A stretch of DNA of 64,000 nt from an uncultured Dorea sp. (GTDB lineage Bacteria; Bacillota; Clostridia; Lachnospirales; Lachnospiraceae). The position numbers were made by a program, and so were the translations under genes. The notes under the pieces were generated by a model. The model did no database searches. It was given only the letters and a program-made list of their open reading frames with translations, and was not told the DNA's origin. The stretch is from positions 1-64,000 of the forward strand of contig CAJUFA010000011.1 of NCBI GenBank assembly GCA_910585725.1. Direction: 5' to 3'. Shown here piece by piece: positions 39,698-48,389 of the stretch (its first letter is position 1; the number at the start of each line of letters is the position of its first letter).

Positions 39698-40653
39698 TGC
39701 CGGATTGGAACAGACATATATTTTTGATTGTAGTTCTTGTGAATGCTTTGATAGCAGTGCTCTATCTTTTATGGGGAATCTTAGTGGTTGTCTCTATTAA
39801 AGAGCGGAAGACGGAGAAGGAATGGGAGAGGATGTTTGATAACAGACGTGCTTTTCTGATCAAGTTTTTCGTCATGTTGTTGTGTCCGGTTATAGGACCG
39901 CTCTTTTTCGTCATATCATACTTGCTTGATAAGGCTCTTTTTTGGACGGCTCCGGACTTGGAGGATGTTATTTTCAGCAAAGACCGTGTAAAGATTCAGC
40001 TAAAGGCGGACGAGGAGAGGGTACGGAATATGGTTCCCCTAGAGGAAGCTCTTGCAATCAATGAAAAGAAAGATCTGCGAATGGTTATGATGAATATGGT
40101 CAAAGGTGAGATACAGGATTCGCTGGCGGCGATTGCGCTGGCATTGGACAGCGAGGATTCCGAGTCGTCGCACTATGCGGCGTCTGTCATGACGGATGAA
40201 CTGAACGAGTTCCGCAGAAGAGTGCAGACTCTGTCCTGGGAAATTATGCAGGAAGATGAGGGCGAGACGGAATATGAGGAAATGTTGATTGATTATATGA
40301 ATCAGGTATTAAAACTGCGGATATTTACGATTATAGAGCAAAGACGGTTTGTGCACATTATGGCGGATACGGCGGAAAAGCTCCGGCAGAAAGACCAGTC
40401 TAAATTAAAAGAAGAGCAGTATGAGAGCGTATGCTTAAGATTGATGGAGATAGAGGATTATACGGATTCAGAAAAATGGTGCGCATGGCTTGCAGAGCAG
40501 TATCCGGAACGTCTCAGCGCTTATACATGCAGATTAAAACTATATTTTACACTGCAGAATAAAGAAGCCTTTTTTACGACGTTGAATGATTTGAAAAGAT
40601 CCGACGTTGTAATAGATCGTGAAACTTTGGAATTAATACGGGTTTTTAGTTAA
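39697..40653 (+). CDS. PelE-like membrane protein
   Basis: A 318-residue protein with two N-terminal membrane segments (about 7-31 and 53-74) and a long, helical, acidic cytoplasmic part. The C-terminal third (about 240-310) looks like tetratricopeptide-type helix pairs. This layout and its place between the PelD-like and DUF2194 genes fit PelE, which holds the PelD-PelF complex at the membrane. Sequence alone is not diagnostic. The ATG overlaps the previous stop by one base (TAATG), so translation is coupled. Confidence 0.65.
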   Translation: MPDWNRHIFLIVVLVNALIAVLYLLWGILVVVSIKERKTEKEWERMFDNRRAFLIKFFVMLLCPVIGPLFFVISYLLDKALFWTAPDLEDVIFSKDRVKIQLKADEERVRNMVPLEEALAINEKKDLRMVMMNMVKGEIQDSLAAIALALDSEDSESSHYAASVMTDELNEFRRRVQTLSWEIMQEDEGETEYEEMLIDYMNQVLKLRIFTIIEQRRFVHIMADTAEKLRQKDQSKLKEEQYESVCLRLMEIEDYTDSEKWCAWLAEQYPERLSAYTCRLKLYFTLQNKEAFFTTLNDLKRSDVVIDRETLELIRVFS

Positions 40654-40683
40654 GAGCAATCAGGAAAAAGCGAGAGGATAAAG

Positions 40684-42522
40684 ATGATATCGCGTCGGAA
40701 TTATTTTGCAATCACTATCGTTATGTTTATCATATTTTTTATGTTCCTGTCTACCGGGGTTATAATGGAAGTATGGAATGATTATGAGACGAATTCTTAT
40801 TTGGAAGACGACAGGAAATTACCGGGGAAGAGTGAAGTATATTCGGTAAATAGAGACGTGAAAAGCGAAATTTTGGGACATTCGAGAGATTTTATTGTGT
40901 ATGTCGGCGGGAAAGAAATGGAGGGAGCCGTGGAAATTTGGGCTTCCTATACCAAGAAGAATATGGAAAGCTATATTACTTTAACGCAGTGCGGGCAGGC
41001 GGAATGGAAAGAGGCGCATAGGATTCCGAGTATGCTGGTTATCGATTCCGGTTATATCAAGTGGGAGGAAGGAGCAGAGCTGGAATATCTGGAGGAATGT
41101 CTGGAGGAAGGCGTCGACGTAGTCTTCTGCAACATGCCGGATGCGTCTGTGATAAAGAAAAGCCGGAGAATACAGAGCTTGTTTGGAATTCGCAGCGTAA
41201 GGGCAGAGAGGACTGACATTAAAGGAGTACATCTGTACGAGGGTTTTTTGCTGGGAGGGGAAGCCGTCTATTTGACGACGGATAAAAAAGAACAGAAGAA
41301 ACGGCAGGATATGGATCTGACTCTCCCATGGTACGAGCTGGAAGCAGGTACGGAAGTATACATGAAAGGCGTCACGGATGAAGAAGTCATGGAATCAGAG
41401 GAATATCCGGTCGTTATATGGAAGAAAAATTACCGCGGAGCATGTCTGATGACCGTGAACGGGAGGTATATGGAGGATTTCGGAGGAATCGGCATCTTAT
41501 CTGCGATGGTCGCTCAGATGGAACCATATGATCTTTATCCGGTCGTAAATGCCCAGAGTATGGTGATCGCTGATTATCCGGTTCTGGCCCAGGAGAACGA
41601 GGAACAGTTAATGGATGTCTACAGCAGAAATATGCAGGGGGTGGAGCGGGATATCCTGTGGCCTGGAATCATGTCCGTCTACCGGAGAAACAAGATGGGA
41701 CTTACCTGTATGATGGCGCCGCAGTTAGATTATGAAGACGATCTGCTGCCGGACCGGGAACAGCTTCATTACTATGTGAAGAATTTGAATAAGGAAGATA
41801 CGGAAGTGGGGCTCTCCGGCGTCAATATATCCGGTACACGGGTCAAAGAGAAGCTGAACGCAGATTATAATTTCATACATGAAGAGCTTCCTGAGTATCA
41901 ATTTGCTTCTTTCTATGGGGGAAGAATGAATGAAGATGAAATAAAGGAGATAATGGCTGAGAGGGATATGGCTTCGGTAAAAACAGTTATAGAAGAGGAC
42001 AGGAGGGACGATGAAATCGTAGGATATCTGTCGGAACGTGTGACGAAGCAAAAGGTGCTTTCCGACGGGTTCACCCATACTTATCGGGACGATCTCAGGA
42101 TCAGATGCGTAGAGACGATGCTTGGATATACGAATATCCTGATCGACGTAACCGACGCCTTATATCCGAAGGACAGAGCGGACAGTTGGGAGAAACTGGC
42201 GGAGGACCTGGGGTGGAATATTCAAAATTATTGGAAAGGGTTCCGGGAATTCCAGGGCGCCACGGCGTCAGAAAGCGACGAATATATCCGAAGGTTTTTG
42301 GCGCTGGATTACAGCCGGCAAAGAGACGGAAAGGAAATCCGTCTGCAGACATTCAATGTGCAGGAGCCGGTTTGGTTTATACTTAGGACGCATAATGAAG
42401 CAATAGACCAGATGAAAGGCGGTTCCTTTACAGAGTTGGAAGACGACGTCTTTCTGCTTGAATTGGAGGAAGCAGAAGCAGTGATCACGATGAAGAGTAC
42501 AGTGTTGACTTACGAGTATTAA
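40684..42522 (+). CDS. PelA-like DUF2194 extracytoplasmic protein
   Basis: A 612-residue protein with one N-terminal anchor (about 7-29) and a large outside part. The first half (about 70-230) resembles a glutamine-amidotransferase/reductase-like fold. The second begins RGACLMTVNGRYMEDFGG, the spot where carbohydrate deacetylases carry their Asp-containing first motif, and runs to a beta-rich end. In Gram-positive Pel loci this position is held by PelA's deacetylase part. Here NGR stands where catalytic Asp residues are expected, so activity is doubtful. No hydrolase domain is present. Confidence 0.55.
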   Translation: MISRRNYFAITIVMFIIFFMFLSTGVIMEVWNDYETNSYLEDDRKLPGKSEVYSVNRDVKSEILGHSRDFIVYVGGKEMEGAVEIWASYTKKNMESYITLTQCGQAEWKEAHRIPSMLVIDSGYIKWEEGAELEYLEECLEEGVDVVFCNMPDASVIKKSRRIQSLFGIRSVRAERTDIKGVHLYEGFLLGGEAVYLTTDKKEQKKRQDMDLTLPWYELEAGTEVYMKGVTDEEVMESEEYPVVIWKKNYRGACLMTVNGRYMEDFGGIGILSAMVAQMEPYDLYPVVNAQSMVIADYPVLAQENEEQLMDVYSRNMQGVERDILWPGIMSVYRRNKMGLTCMMAPQLDYEDDLLPDREQLHYYVKNLNKEDTEVGLSGVNISGTRVKEKLNADYNFIHEELPEYQFASFYGGRMNEDEIKEIMAERDMASVKTVIEEDRRDDEIVGYLSERVTKQKVLSDGFTHTYRDDLRIRCVETMLGYTNILIDVTDALYPKDRADSWEKLAEDLGWNIQNYWKGFREFQGATASESDEYIRRFLALDYSRQRDGKEIRLQTFNVQEPVWFILRTHNEAIDQMKGGSFTELEDDVFLLELEEAEAVITMKSTVLTYEY

Positions 42523-42551
42523 TCTATACATAAATAAGGAAGAGGTTTTCT

Positions 42552-44546
42552 ATGAAGATTTGTCTGATTGCAGAGGGCTGCTATCCATATGTGGTAGGCG
42601 GCGTGTCTAGTTGGATACACCGTTTGATACAGGCTTTCCCCAACCAGGAATACATCATTCTGACGATCGTAGCCAATCGTTCTTATAGCGGCAAGTATGT
42701 CTATGAGTTACCGAAGAATGTGACGGAGCTGCATGAACTTTATCTGGAGGATTACGATTGGGGCAAGAAAAGAAAACGGAAAAAATTATTGAAGAAAAAA
42801 GAATATACGGCGTTACGCAGTCTTCTTCTAAATCAGAAGGTGGACTGGGAGACTTTATTTGATATGTTTCAGAAAAGGTCGCTTTCGGTTAATAATCTGT
42901 TGATGTCGGTAGATTTTTTTAATGCAGTTACGGATTGTTATAACCTTAATTACAGTCAGATTGTTTTTTCTGATTTTCTGTGGATGATGAGGTCTATCTA
43001 CCTGCCCATGTTCCATACCCTGAAAATGAAGATTCCGAAAGCTGATTTGTATCATTGCACGGCCACCGGTTATGCGGGAATATTGGGAAGTATGGCGAAG
43101 CATTTCCACGGGGGGCGTCTCTTGATATCAGAGCATGGGATCTATACGAGAGAGAGGGAAGAGGAACTGATCAAGGCAAAGTGGGTGCAGGGTATCTATA
43201 AGGATATATGGATCGAGCAGTTTCGTAAGATGTCTAATCTGGCTTATGACAGGGCGGATCTGGTAACCAGCCTGTACGAACATGCGCGGGAGTTGGAGGT
43301 AGAACTGGGATGTCCGTTTGAGAAGACTATAATTACGCCCAACGGGATCTTGGTGGAAAGTTTTCAGAATCTTCCGGGAAAGACGGAGGAAGAAAAAGGT
43401 CGGGTCTATGTGGGCGCCGTGCTTCGCGTTACTCCTATAAAAGATATTAAGACTCTGATTCATGCGTTCAGTTATGCAAAGGAGGAAGAACCTTCCTTAA
43501 AATTATGGATCATGGGGCCATGGGAAGAAGAAAAGGAATATGCGCAGGAATGCTTTGAGCTGGTGGATTCGGAAGGAATTACAGATGTTGAATTTACGGG
43601 CAGGGTCGATATAAGAGAGTATTTGGGCAAGATGGATATGACGATTCTGACCAGCATCAGCGAGGGGCAGCCGCTGACGATACTGGAGAGCTTCGCGGCG
43701 CATAAGCCGGTCATCGCTACGGACGTGGGAAACTGCAAGGGGCTGATTATGGGAGAAGACGACGGGTTTGGCGCAGCGGGAATCGTAACCCATATCATGA
43801 ATGTAGAAGAGATTGCGCGCGCCATGGTGTCTCTGGCCAGAAATGAGGCGATGCGCCTTTGGATGGGAGAGAATGGTTATCGAAGAGTTCTTGCCAAGTA
43901 CCAGTATATTTATATGATCAAAGCATACCGCAGCATATATAAGGATTTTGCAGGAAGCATGGAACTGGATTGGATAGAAGACGAGGCGGAGAAAGAGACC
44001 TGGGAAGGAACAGAGATCCGGGAGGAAGAACAAGATCAAGAAAGAGAGAGTGGAGTAAACCACAGCTTCAGCGGAGATATTGCAGGAAGTATGGGGCTGC
44101 TTTGGAAGGAAGAGGAAACTAAGAAAGAAGAACAGATACAGGAAGAAGAGGAAAGTCAGGAGGAAGAACCTCAGAAAGAGAAAGTAAAGGAAGAGGACGA
44201 CCGGGAGGAAGAACCCCAGGAAGAGAAAGAGAAGGAAGAGGACGACCGGGAAGAAGAACCTCAGAAAGAGAAAGTAAAGGAAGAGAAGCAGGTTCAGAAA
44301 GAAGAATTTGAGAAGGAGGGGCTCGAAAAGAAGAAATCCGGGAAGGAAAAGTCCAAAAAGAAGAAATCCAAAGAGAAGTCCAAAAAGAACGAATTCGAGA
44401 AGAAAGAGTCCGAAAAGAAGAAATCCGAGAAGAAAAAGTCTGAAAAGAAGAAAGCTGAGAAGAAGAAAGCCGGGAAGAAACTAAAAAAGGAAAAGTCCGA
44501 GAAGGCGAAAAAGCTCAGGAAGAAGGATAAGTCATGGCGGGGATAG
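42552..44546 (+). CDS. pelF: PelF-like glycosyltransferase with long charged tail
   Basis: A 664-residue GT4 enzyme. PelF is the cytosolic, UDP-sugar-using polymerase of Pel. The N-terminal DUF3492-type part starts MKICLIAEGCYPYVVGGVSSWIH, the PelF hallmark. The second Rossmann half has VGAVLRVTPIKD and the catalytic EGQPLTILE (E-x7-E). The normal protein ends near residue 475. Beyond it, about 190 residues follow: first acidic (Glu-rich, with three 15-residue repeats), then strongly basic (Lys/Ser/Glu blocks). The tail is in frame up to the pelG overlap. ATG at 42552 after GGAAGAGG. Confidence 0.88.
   Translation: MKICLIAEGCYPYVVGGVSSWIHRLIQAFPNQEYIILTIVANRSYSGKYVYELPKNVTELHELYLEDYDWGKKRKRKKLLKKKEYTALRSLLLNQKVDWETLFDMFQKRSLSVNNLLMSVDFFNAVTDCYNLNYSQIVFSDFLWMMRSIYLPMFHTLKMKIPKADLYHCTATGYAGILGSMAKHFHGGRLLISEHGIYTREREEELIKAKWVQGIYKDIWIEQFRKMSNLAYDRADLVTSLYEHARELEVELGCPFEKTIITPNGILVESFQNLPGKTEEEKGRVYVGAVLRVTPIKDIKTLIHAFSYAKEEEPSLKLWIMGPWEEEKEYAQECFELVDSEGITDVEFTGRVDIREYLGKMDMTILTSISEGQPLTILESFAAHKPVIATDVGNCKGLIMGEDDGFGAAGIVTHIMNVEEIARAMVSLARNEAMRLWMGENGYRRVLAKYQYIYMIKAYRSIYKDFAGSMELDWIEDEAEKETWEGTEIREEEQDQERESGVNHSFSGDIAGSMGLLWKEEETKKEEQIQEEEESQEEEPQKEKVKEEDDREEEPQEEKEKEEDDREEEPQKEKVKEEKQVQKEEFEKEGLEKKKSGKEKSKKKKSKEKSKKNEFEKKESEKKKSEKKKSEKKKAEKKKAGKKLKKEKSEKAKKLRKKDKSWRG
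44163..44297 (+). repeat. Three tandem 45-bp repeats inside pelF
   Basis: Units starting at 44163, 44208 and 44253 encode EEPQKEKVKEEDDRE and close variants; the third decays after about 30 bp. A Lys/Ser/Glu low-complexity stretch follows to 44530. Confidence 0.85.
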
Positions 44547-46003
44547 GAGTAAAGCTTAATAATATATTTCAGAAAAACAGTATTATGGCGGACCTTGTAG
44601 GTTTCACATACAGTACGGCAGTCACCGTAGCGCCTATGTTTGTAGTGATTCTGAATATCATGCTGATGGGCTGGGTATTAGGATTTAATAAGGTAGGATA
44701 TCTCAACCGGGAGCTTTTTTCCTGTACTGTGTTGTATACATTTATCTTCTCCTTGCTGACGGTTTCTCCGTTTAACGCGGTAGTGTCCAGATATGTGTCG
44801 GACGTTATCTATGAGGAGCGGTATCAGGATATCTTACCCTGTTACTATTTAGGGCTTCTTATGAATCTGACTTTAAGCTGCCTGGTGGGGATTCCTTTCT
44901 GCCTGTGGGAACATTTTGTGGGCGGCGTGAAGGTGTTCTATGTGTTCACCGGATTTTGCGGATACATTTCCCTCGCAATGGCGATCTATTCCATGATATA
45001 CCTGTCTATCTGTAAAGATTATGAGAAAATATCACTGTTTTATACAATCGGCATGCTTGCGGCTTTTATTTTCTCCCTGATTTTGAGATTTCTTTTTCAC
45101 TGGAGTATAACAGAGAGTATGCTTTTTGCGTTAGTGACAGGTATTTTCCTGATTGCGGTGTTGGAATTTTCTTTTGTAAAGCGGTACTTTAGAAATAACA
45201 GTAATCAGTACAAGAAGGTGTTGGGCTATTTTAAGAAGTACTGGCAGTTGGTGGCGACTAGTTTTCTGTATATATCCGGAATGTATGTCCATAATTTTGT
45301 TTTTTGGAATACGGATATGAAAATGGTCGTGGTTGACAGCTTTGTCTGTAATCAGCCGTACGACATGGCAAGCTGCCTTGCGATGTTTACCAATATATCT
45401 GCGACGATTATCTTTATCGCTCATATAGAGATGCATTTTCATGAAAAATATAAGGCTTATTCTGAGTCCGTGATCGGAGCAAAGAAAGCGGATATAGAAA
45501 ATGATAAAAGGCGGATGTTCCGGCAGATGGGAAGTTCGCTGATGAATTTGGCCCGTATTCAGTTCATTATTACGGTGGTGGTGTATCTGATGTGTATTGT
45601 ATTGCTTCCAAGGTTTGGTTTTTCGGGATTGGTCATGAGTATCTATCCGTGTCTGGCGGCGGGATACTTCATCCTGTTCCTGATGTATTCGGCGATATTA
45701 TTCTTGTATTATTTTAATGATATGGCAGGCATGGTATGGACGACGTTGGGGTTCTTTCTTGTTACGCTTGCAGGAAGTATCTTTGCGGTGAGATTGGTAG
45801 AGATCTGGTACGGAATCGGCGTAGTGCTGGGTTCTTTTACTGGTTGGACAGTCGCCTATATGCGGCTGCGGTGGATCGAGAGGAACATTGACAGGCACAT
45901 ATTCTGCAGCGGAGACCTGTTAAAGCGGGGAAAAGGGAAACAACCGTCCGGCAAGGTATATGACAGCGGCGGCGCCGAAAAGATTGCGAAGGAGAGTAAC
46001 TAA
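44534..46003 (+). CDS. pelG: PelG-like polysaccharide transporter
   Basis: A 489-residue membrane protein with about twelve segments, related to the MOP flippase fold. PelG carries the growing Pel chain across the membrane together with PelF, PelD and PelE. It begins with a short amphipathic stretch and GFTYSTAVTVAPMFVVILNIMLMG. The gene starts 13 nt inside the pelF end, so the odd PelF tail is bound to its translation. The last 30 residues are polar and disordered. Confidence 0.88.
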   Translation: MAGIGVKLNNIFQKNSIMADLVGFTYSTAVTVAPMFVVILNIMLMGWVLGFNKVGYLNRELFSCTVLYTFIFSLLTVSPFNAVVSRYVSDVIYEERYQDILPCYYLGLLMNLTLSCLVGIPFCLWEHFVGGVKVFYVFTGFCGYISLAMAIYSMIYLSICKDYEKISLFYTIGMLAAFIFSLILRFLFHWSITESMLFALVTGIFLIAVLEFSFVKRYFRNNSNQYKKVLGYFKKYWQLVATSFLYISGMYVHNFVFWNTDMKMVVVDSFVCNQPYDMASCLAMFTNISATIIFIAHIEMHFHEKYKAYSESVIGAKKADIENDKRRMFRQMGSSLMNLARIQFIITVVVYLMCIVLLPRFGFSGLVMSIYPCLAAGYFILFLMYSAILFLYYFNDMAGMVWTTLGFFLVTLAGSIFAVRLVEIWYGIGVVLGSFTGWTVAYMRLRWIERNIDRHIFCSGDLLKRGKGKQPSGKVYDSGGAEKIAKESN

Positions 46004-46006
46004 GAG

Positions 46007-46414
46007 ATGATAGGAACTGCGGATATTGTAAAATACGGAATAATAGCGGCAGGCGTTTTTATTATGATTTCCAGTTTTTGGTATCATTCCTACAGGAAAC
46101 TGACGGTGAATCTTGCCGTAGTGTGGGAGATCTTTGGGGCGATACTGATTGTGACAGGGATCTTTCCGGTATTATCTTCCTGGGCTCATCATATTTCAAG
46201 AGGAACGGGTTTGGCGTTGTTTTTTATGGGAGCGGTTTGTCTGTGGGGCGGGTTTCAATTCAGTCTGCTCCTGTCTCGTCTGGCTATGAAAAATCAAGAG
46301 CTGGCTATACAGGTGTCTCTGTTGATCCAGGAAAATGAGAGAATAATGAGGCAGATTGAAGAGCAGACAGATAGGATGAGAGAATATGAAGAAAAAACTT
46401 TTGTTCGTGATTAA
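46007..46414 (+). CDS. Small membrane protein with coiled coil
   Basis: A 135-residue protein: three membrane segments (about 8-28, 37-58 and 66-88) followed by a helical, coiled-coil tail (about 92-130, LIQENERIMRQIEEQTDRM). It begins 3 nt after pelG and overlaps the next glycosyltransferase by 29 nt, so it belongs to the operon. Layout resembles small scaffold proteins such as DUF2304, which often sit beside polysaccharide glycosyltransferases. That family link is tentative. Confidence 0.6.
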   Translation: MIGTADIVKYGIIAAGVFIMISSFWYHSYRKLTVNLAVVWEIFGAILIVTGIFPVLSSWAHHISRGTGLALFFMGAVCLWGGFQFSLLLSRLAMKNQELAIQVSLLIQENERIMRQIEEQTDRMREYEEKTFVRD

Positions 46415-47591
46415 TACGTTAAGCCGGGCCGGGGCGGAGACCGCTTTGCTGGAACTGCTAAGAAGACTGGACAGTCAGGAATATGAGATTTATCTTTATG
46501 TGGTTACAGGACAGGGAGAGTTAGCGGATAAGCTTCCGGGGTATGTCCGGTTGTTAAATTCTACATTCAGCGGGGAGTCGGTTCTGACGAGAAGGGGAAG
46601 AGGAGAACTTCTCAGAAGGATATGCCGGTCCTTTTTGCGGAACGGAAGACTGCCTGATAAGCTTCATTATGTTATGAAGAACTTGATAAGCATGGTGAAG
46701 GAAAGGAGGATTCAGGCAGATAAATTGTTGTGGCGCGTTCTGTCGGATGGGGCGGAGAGATTTGACGTCTGTTTCGATCTGGCAATGGCATGGATAGAAG
46801 GCGGCTCTGTGTACTATGTGGCGGATCATGTGAAGGCACGTAAAAAAGCGGCGTTGATACATATTGATTATGAGAACGCAGGTTATACGAGAGCGATGGA
46901 TCAGGGCTGCTTCGAGAGATTTACAAATATTTTCGCGGTTTCTGAAGAAACAAAAAGGCATTTTTGTAATGTCTATCCGGAATATGAGGCAAAGACAGAC
47001 GTGTTTCACAATATTGTCAATCAGGAGGTTATTCGTCTAAGGGCGCAGGAAAAAGGCGGTTTTTCAGACGGCTATGGAGGATTTCGTATTCTTACCGTGG
47101 GACGGCTGACCTGGCAGAAGGGTTACGATATTGCGATAGAAGCGACGAAGATTCTGAAAGAGAAGAAGTATGATATCAGATGGTATGTGCTGGGGGAGGG
47201 GGAGCTGAGAAAGGTTCTGACGAAAAAAATCCGGGAACTCGGGTTGGAGAAGGATTTTATATTGCTGGGACAGAGGGATAATCCATATCCGTACTATGCG
47301 CAGACAGATCTGTATGTGCACGCCACAAGATTTGAAGGGAAGAGTATTGCGATTCAGGAAGCGCAGACATTGGGGCGCGCGGTGATAGCCTCGGATTGTA
47401 ACGGTAATCTGGAGCAGATAGCAGACGGGGAAGACGGGATTCTGTGCGGGCTGACTCCGAGGTCGGTTGCGGAAAAGATAGAAGATCTGTACTTGAATGA
47501 AGGAAAGAGAAGCCGCCTTGGTGAGAAAGCGAAGAAAAAAGAGATCTCATATGAGCGTGAGCTTCGGTTGTTCCGGAATCTGTTGGAATAG
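46386..47591 (+). CDS. GT4 glycosyltransferase
   Basis: A 401-residue GT-B enzyme. The N-terminal half starts KKLLFVINTLSRAGAETALLELL, with the Gly-rich acceptor loop. The C-terminal half has ILTVGRLTWQKGYDIAIEA and the nucleotide-sugar motif EGKSIAIQE (E-x7-E). Such enzymes move a sugar from a nucleotide donor with retention of configuration; donor and acceptor are unknown. ATG at 46386 lies inside the preceding gene. This is the second GT4 in the operon and is not a PelF copy. Confidence 0.9.
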   Translation: MKKKLLFVINTLSRAGAETALLELLRRLDSQEYEIYLYVVTGQGELADKLPGYVRLLNSTFSGESVLTRRGRGELLRRICRSFLRNGRLPDKLHYVMKNLISMVKERRIQADKLLWRVLSDGAERFDVCFDLAMAWIEGGSVYYVADHVKARKKAALIHIDYENAGYTRAMDQGCFERFTNIFAVSEETKRHFCNVYPEYEAKTDVFHNIVNQEVIRLRAQEKGGFSDGYGGFRILTVGRLTWQKGYDIAIEATKILKEKKYDIRWYVLGEGELRKVLTKKIRELGLEKDFILLGQRDNPYPYYAQTDLYVHATRFEGKSIAIQEAQTLGRAVIASDCNGNLEQIADGEDGILCGLTPRSVAEKIEDLYLNEGKRSRLGEKAKKKEISYERELRLFRNLLE

Positions 47592-47622
47592 GAAGAATAG
47601 AGAGACAAGGCGGGGAAGGACG

Positions 47623-48387
47623 ATGGCTAAGAAGGAGTTGTTGGTAATTATACCGGCTTATAACGAAGAGAAAAATATATGCAGAGTATTTGAACAGTTG
47701 GAGCAATTTGATATCCCGTCGATAGCGGATGTTTTGGTTATTGACGACGCCTCTTGCGATCATACCGGAAGGATTGTAAGAGAGAAACAGTATGAGTTGA
47801 TTACACATATATATAATCTGGGATATGGAAGCGCTCTGCAGTCAGGGTATAAGTATGCGGTACGCAGAAATTATGAGTATGTGATTCAGATGGATGCGGA
47901 CGGACAGCACGATGTCTGCAATATCCCTGTGATATATAAAGAATTGAAGGGAAAGAGCGTGAATGCAGAAAAACCGGATATTGTATTAGGCGCCAGATTC
48001 ATGAAAGAAAGCTCGGATTTTCCGGTTTCATGGATGAAAAAAACGGCGTATCATATGTTCCGCTTTCTGATCAGGCATATCACGGGAATGCGTATAGCGG
48101 ACCCTACAACGGGACTGCAGGGATTGGACAGGAGGGCTTTTGTCTACTACTCGGAGTATAATCATTTTGACGATAAATATCCGGACGCCAATGTGCTTAT
48201 GCAGATGCTGTTAATGGGGTATCGGGTGAAAGAAGTTCCCGCCGTTATGCACGCGAGAGAAAGCGGGGCGAGTATGCACAGCGGATTAAAGCCGGTCTGG
48301 TACATGATGCGGATGCTGTTCAGTATGCTGACAGTTATCTTTCGGGTAAAGATATTAAGGGTGGATATGGCCCTGGAGACGAAGTGA
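47623..48387 (+). CDS. GT2 glycosyltransferase, polyprenyl-phosphate type
   Basis: A 254-residue GT-A enzyme like the dolichol-phosphate-mannose synthase group. LLVIIPAYNEEKNICRVF opens the fold; IDDASCDHTG, NLGYGSALQSGYKYA and the metal motif in QMDADGQHD follow. It probably loads a sugar onto undecaprenyl phosphate. It lacks the C-terminal membrane pair of GtrB types but ends with a hydrophobic helix. ATG at 47623 after GGGGAAGGA; the frame extends into the previous gene without a start signal. Confidence 0.88.
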   Translation: MAKKELLVIIPAYNEEKNICRVFEQLEQFDIPSIADVLVIDDASCDHTGRIVREKQYELITHIYNLGYGSALQSGYKYAVRRNYEYVIQMDADGQHDVCNIPVIYKELKGKSVNAEKPDIVLGARFMKESSDFPVSWMKKTAYHMFRFLIRHITGMRIADPTTGLQGLDRRAFVYYSEYNHFDDKYPDANVLMQMLLMGYRVKEVPAVMHARESGASMHSGLKPVWYMMRMLFSMLTVIFRVKILRVDMALETK

Positions 48388-48389
48388 GA

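Noticed and set aside
44163..44297. CRISPR-like or mobile repeat array
   Set aside because: The 45-bp repeats are tandem without spacers, in frame and coding; this is protein low complexity.
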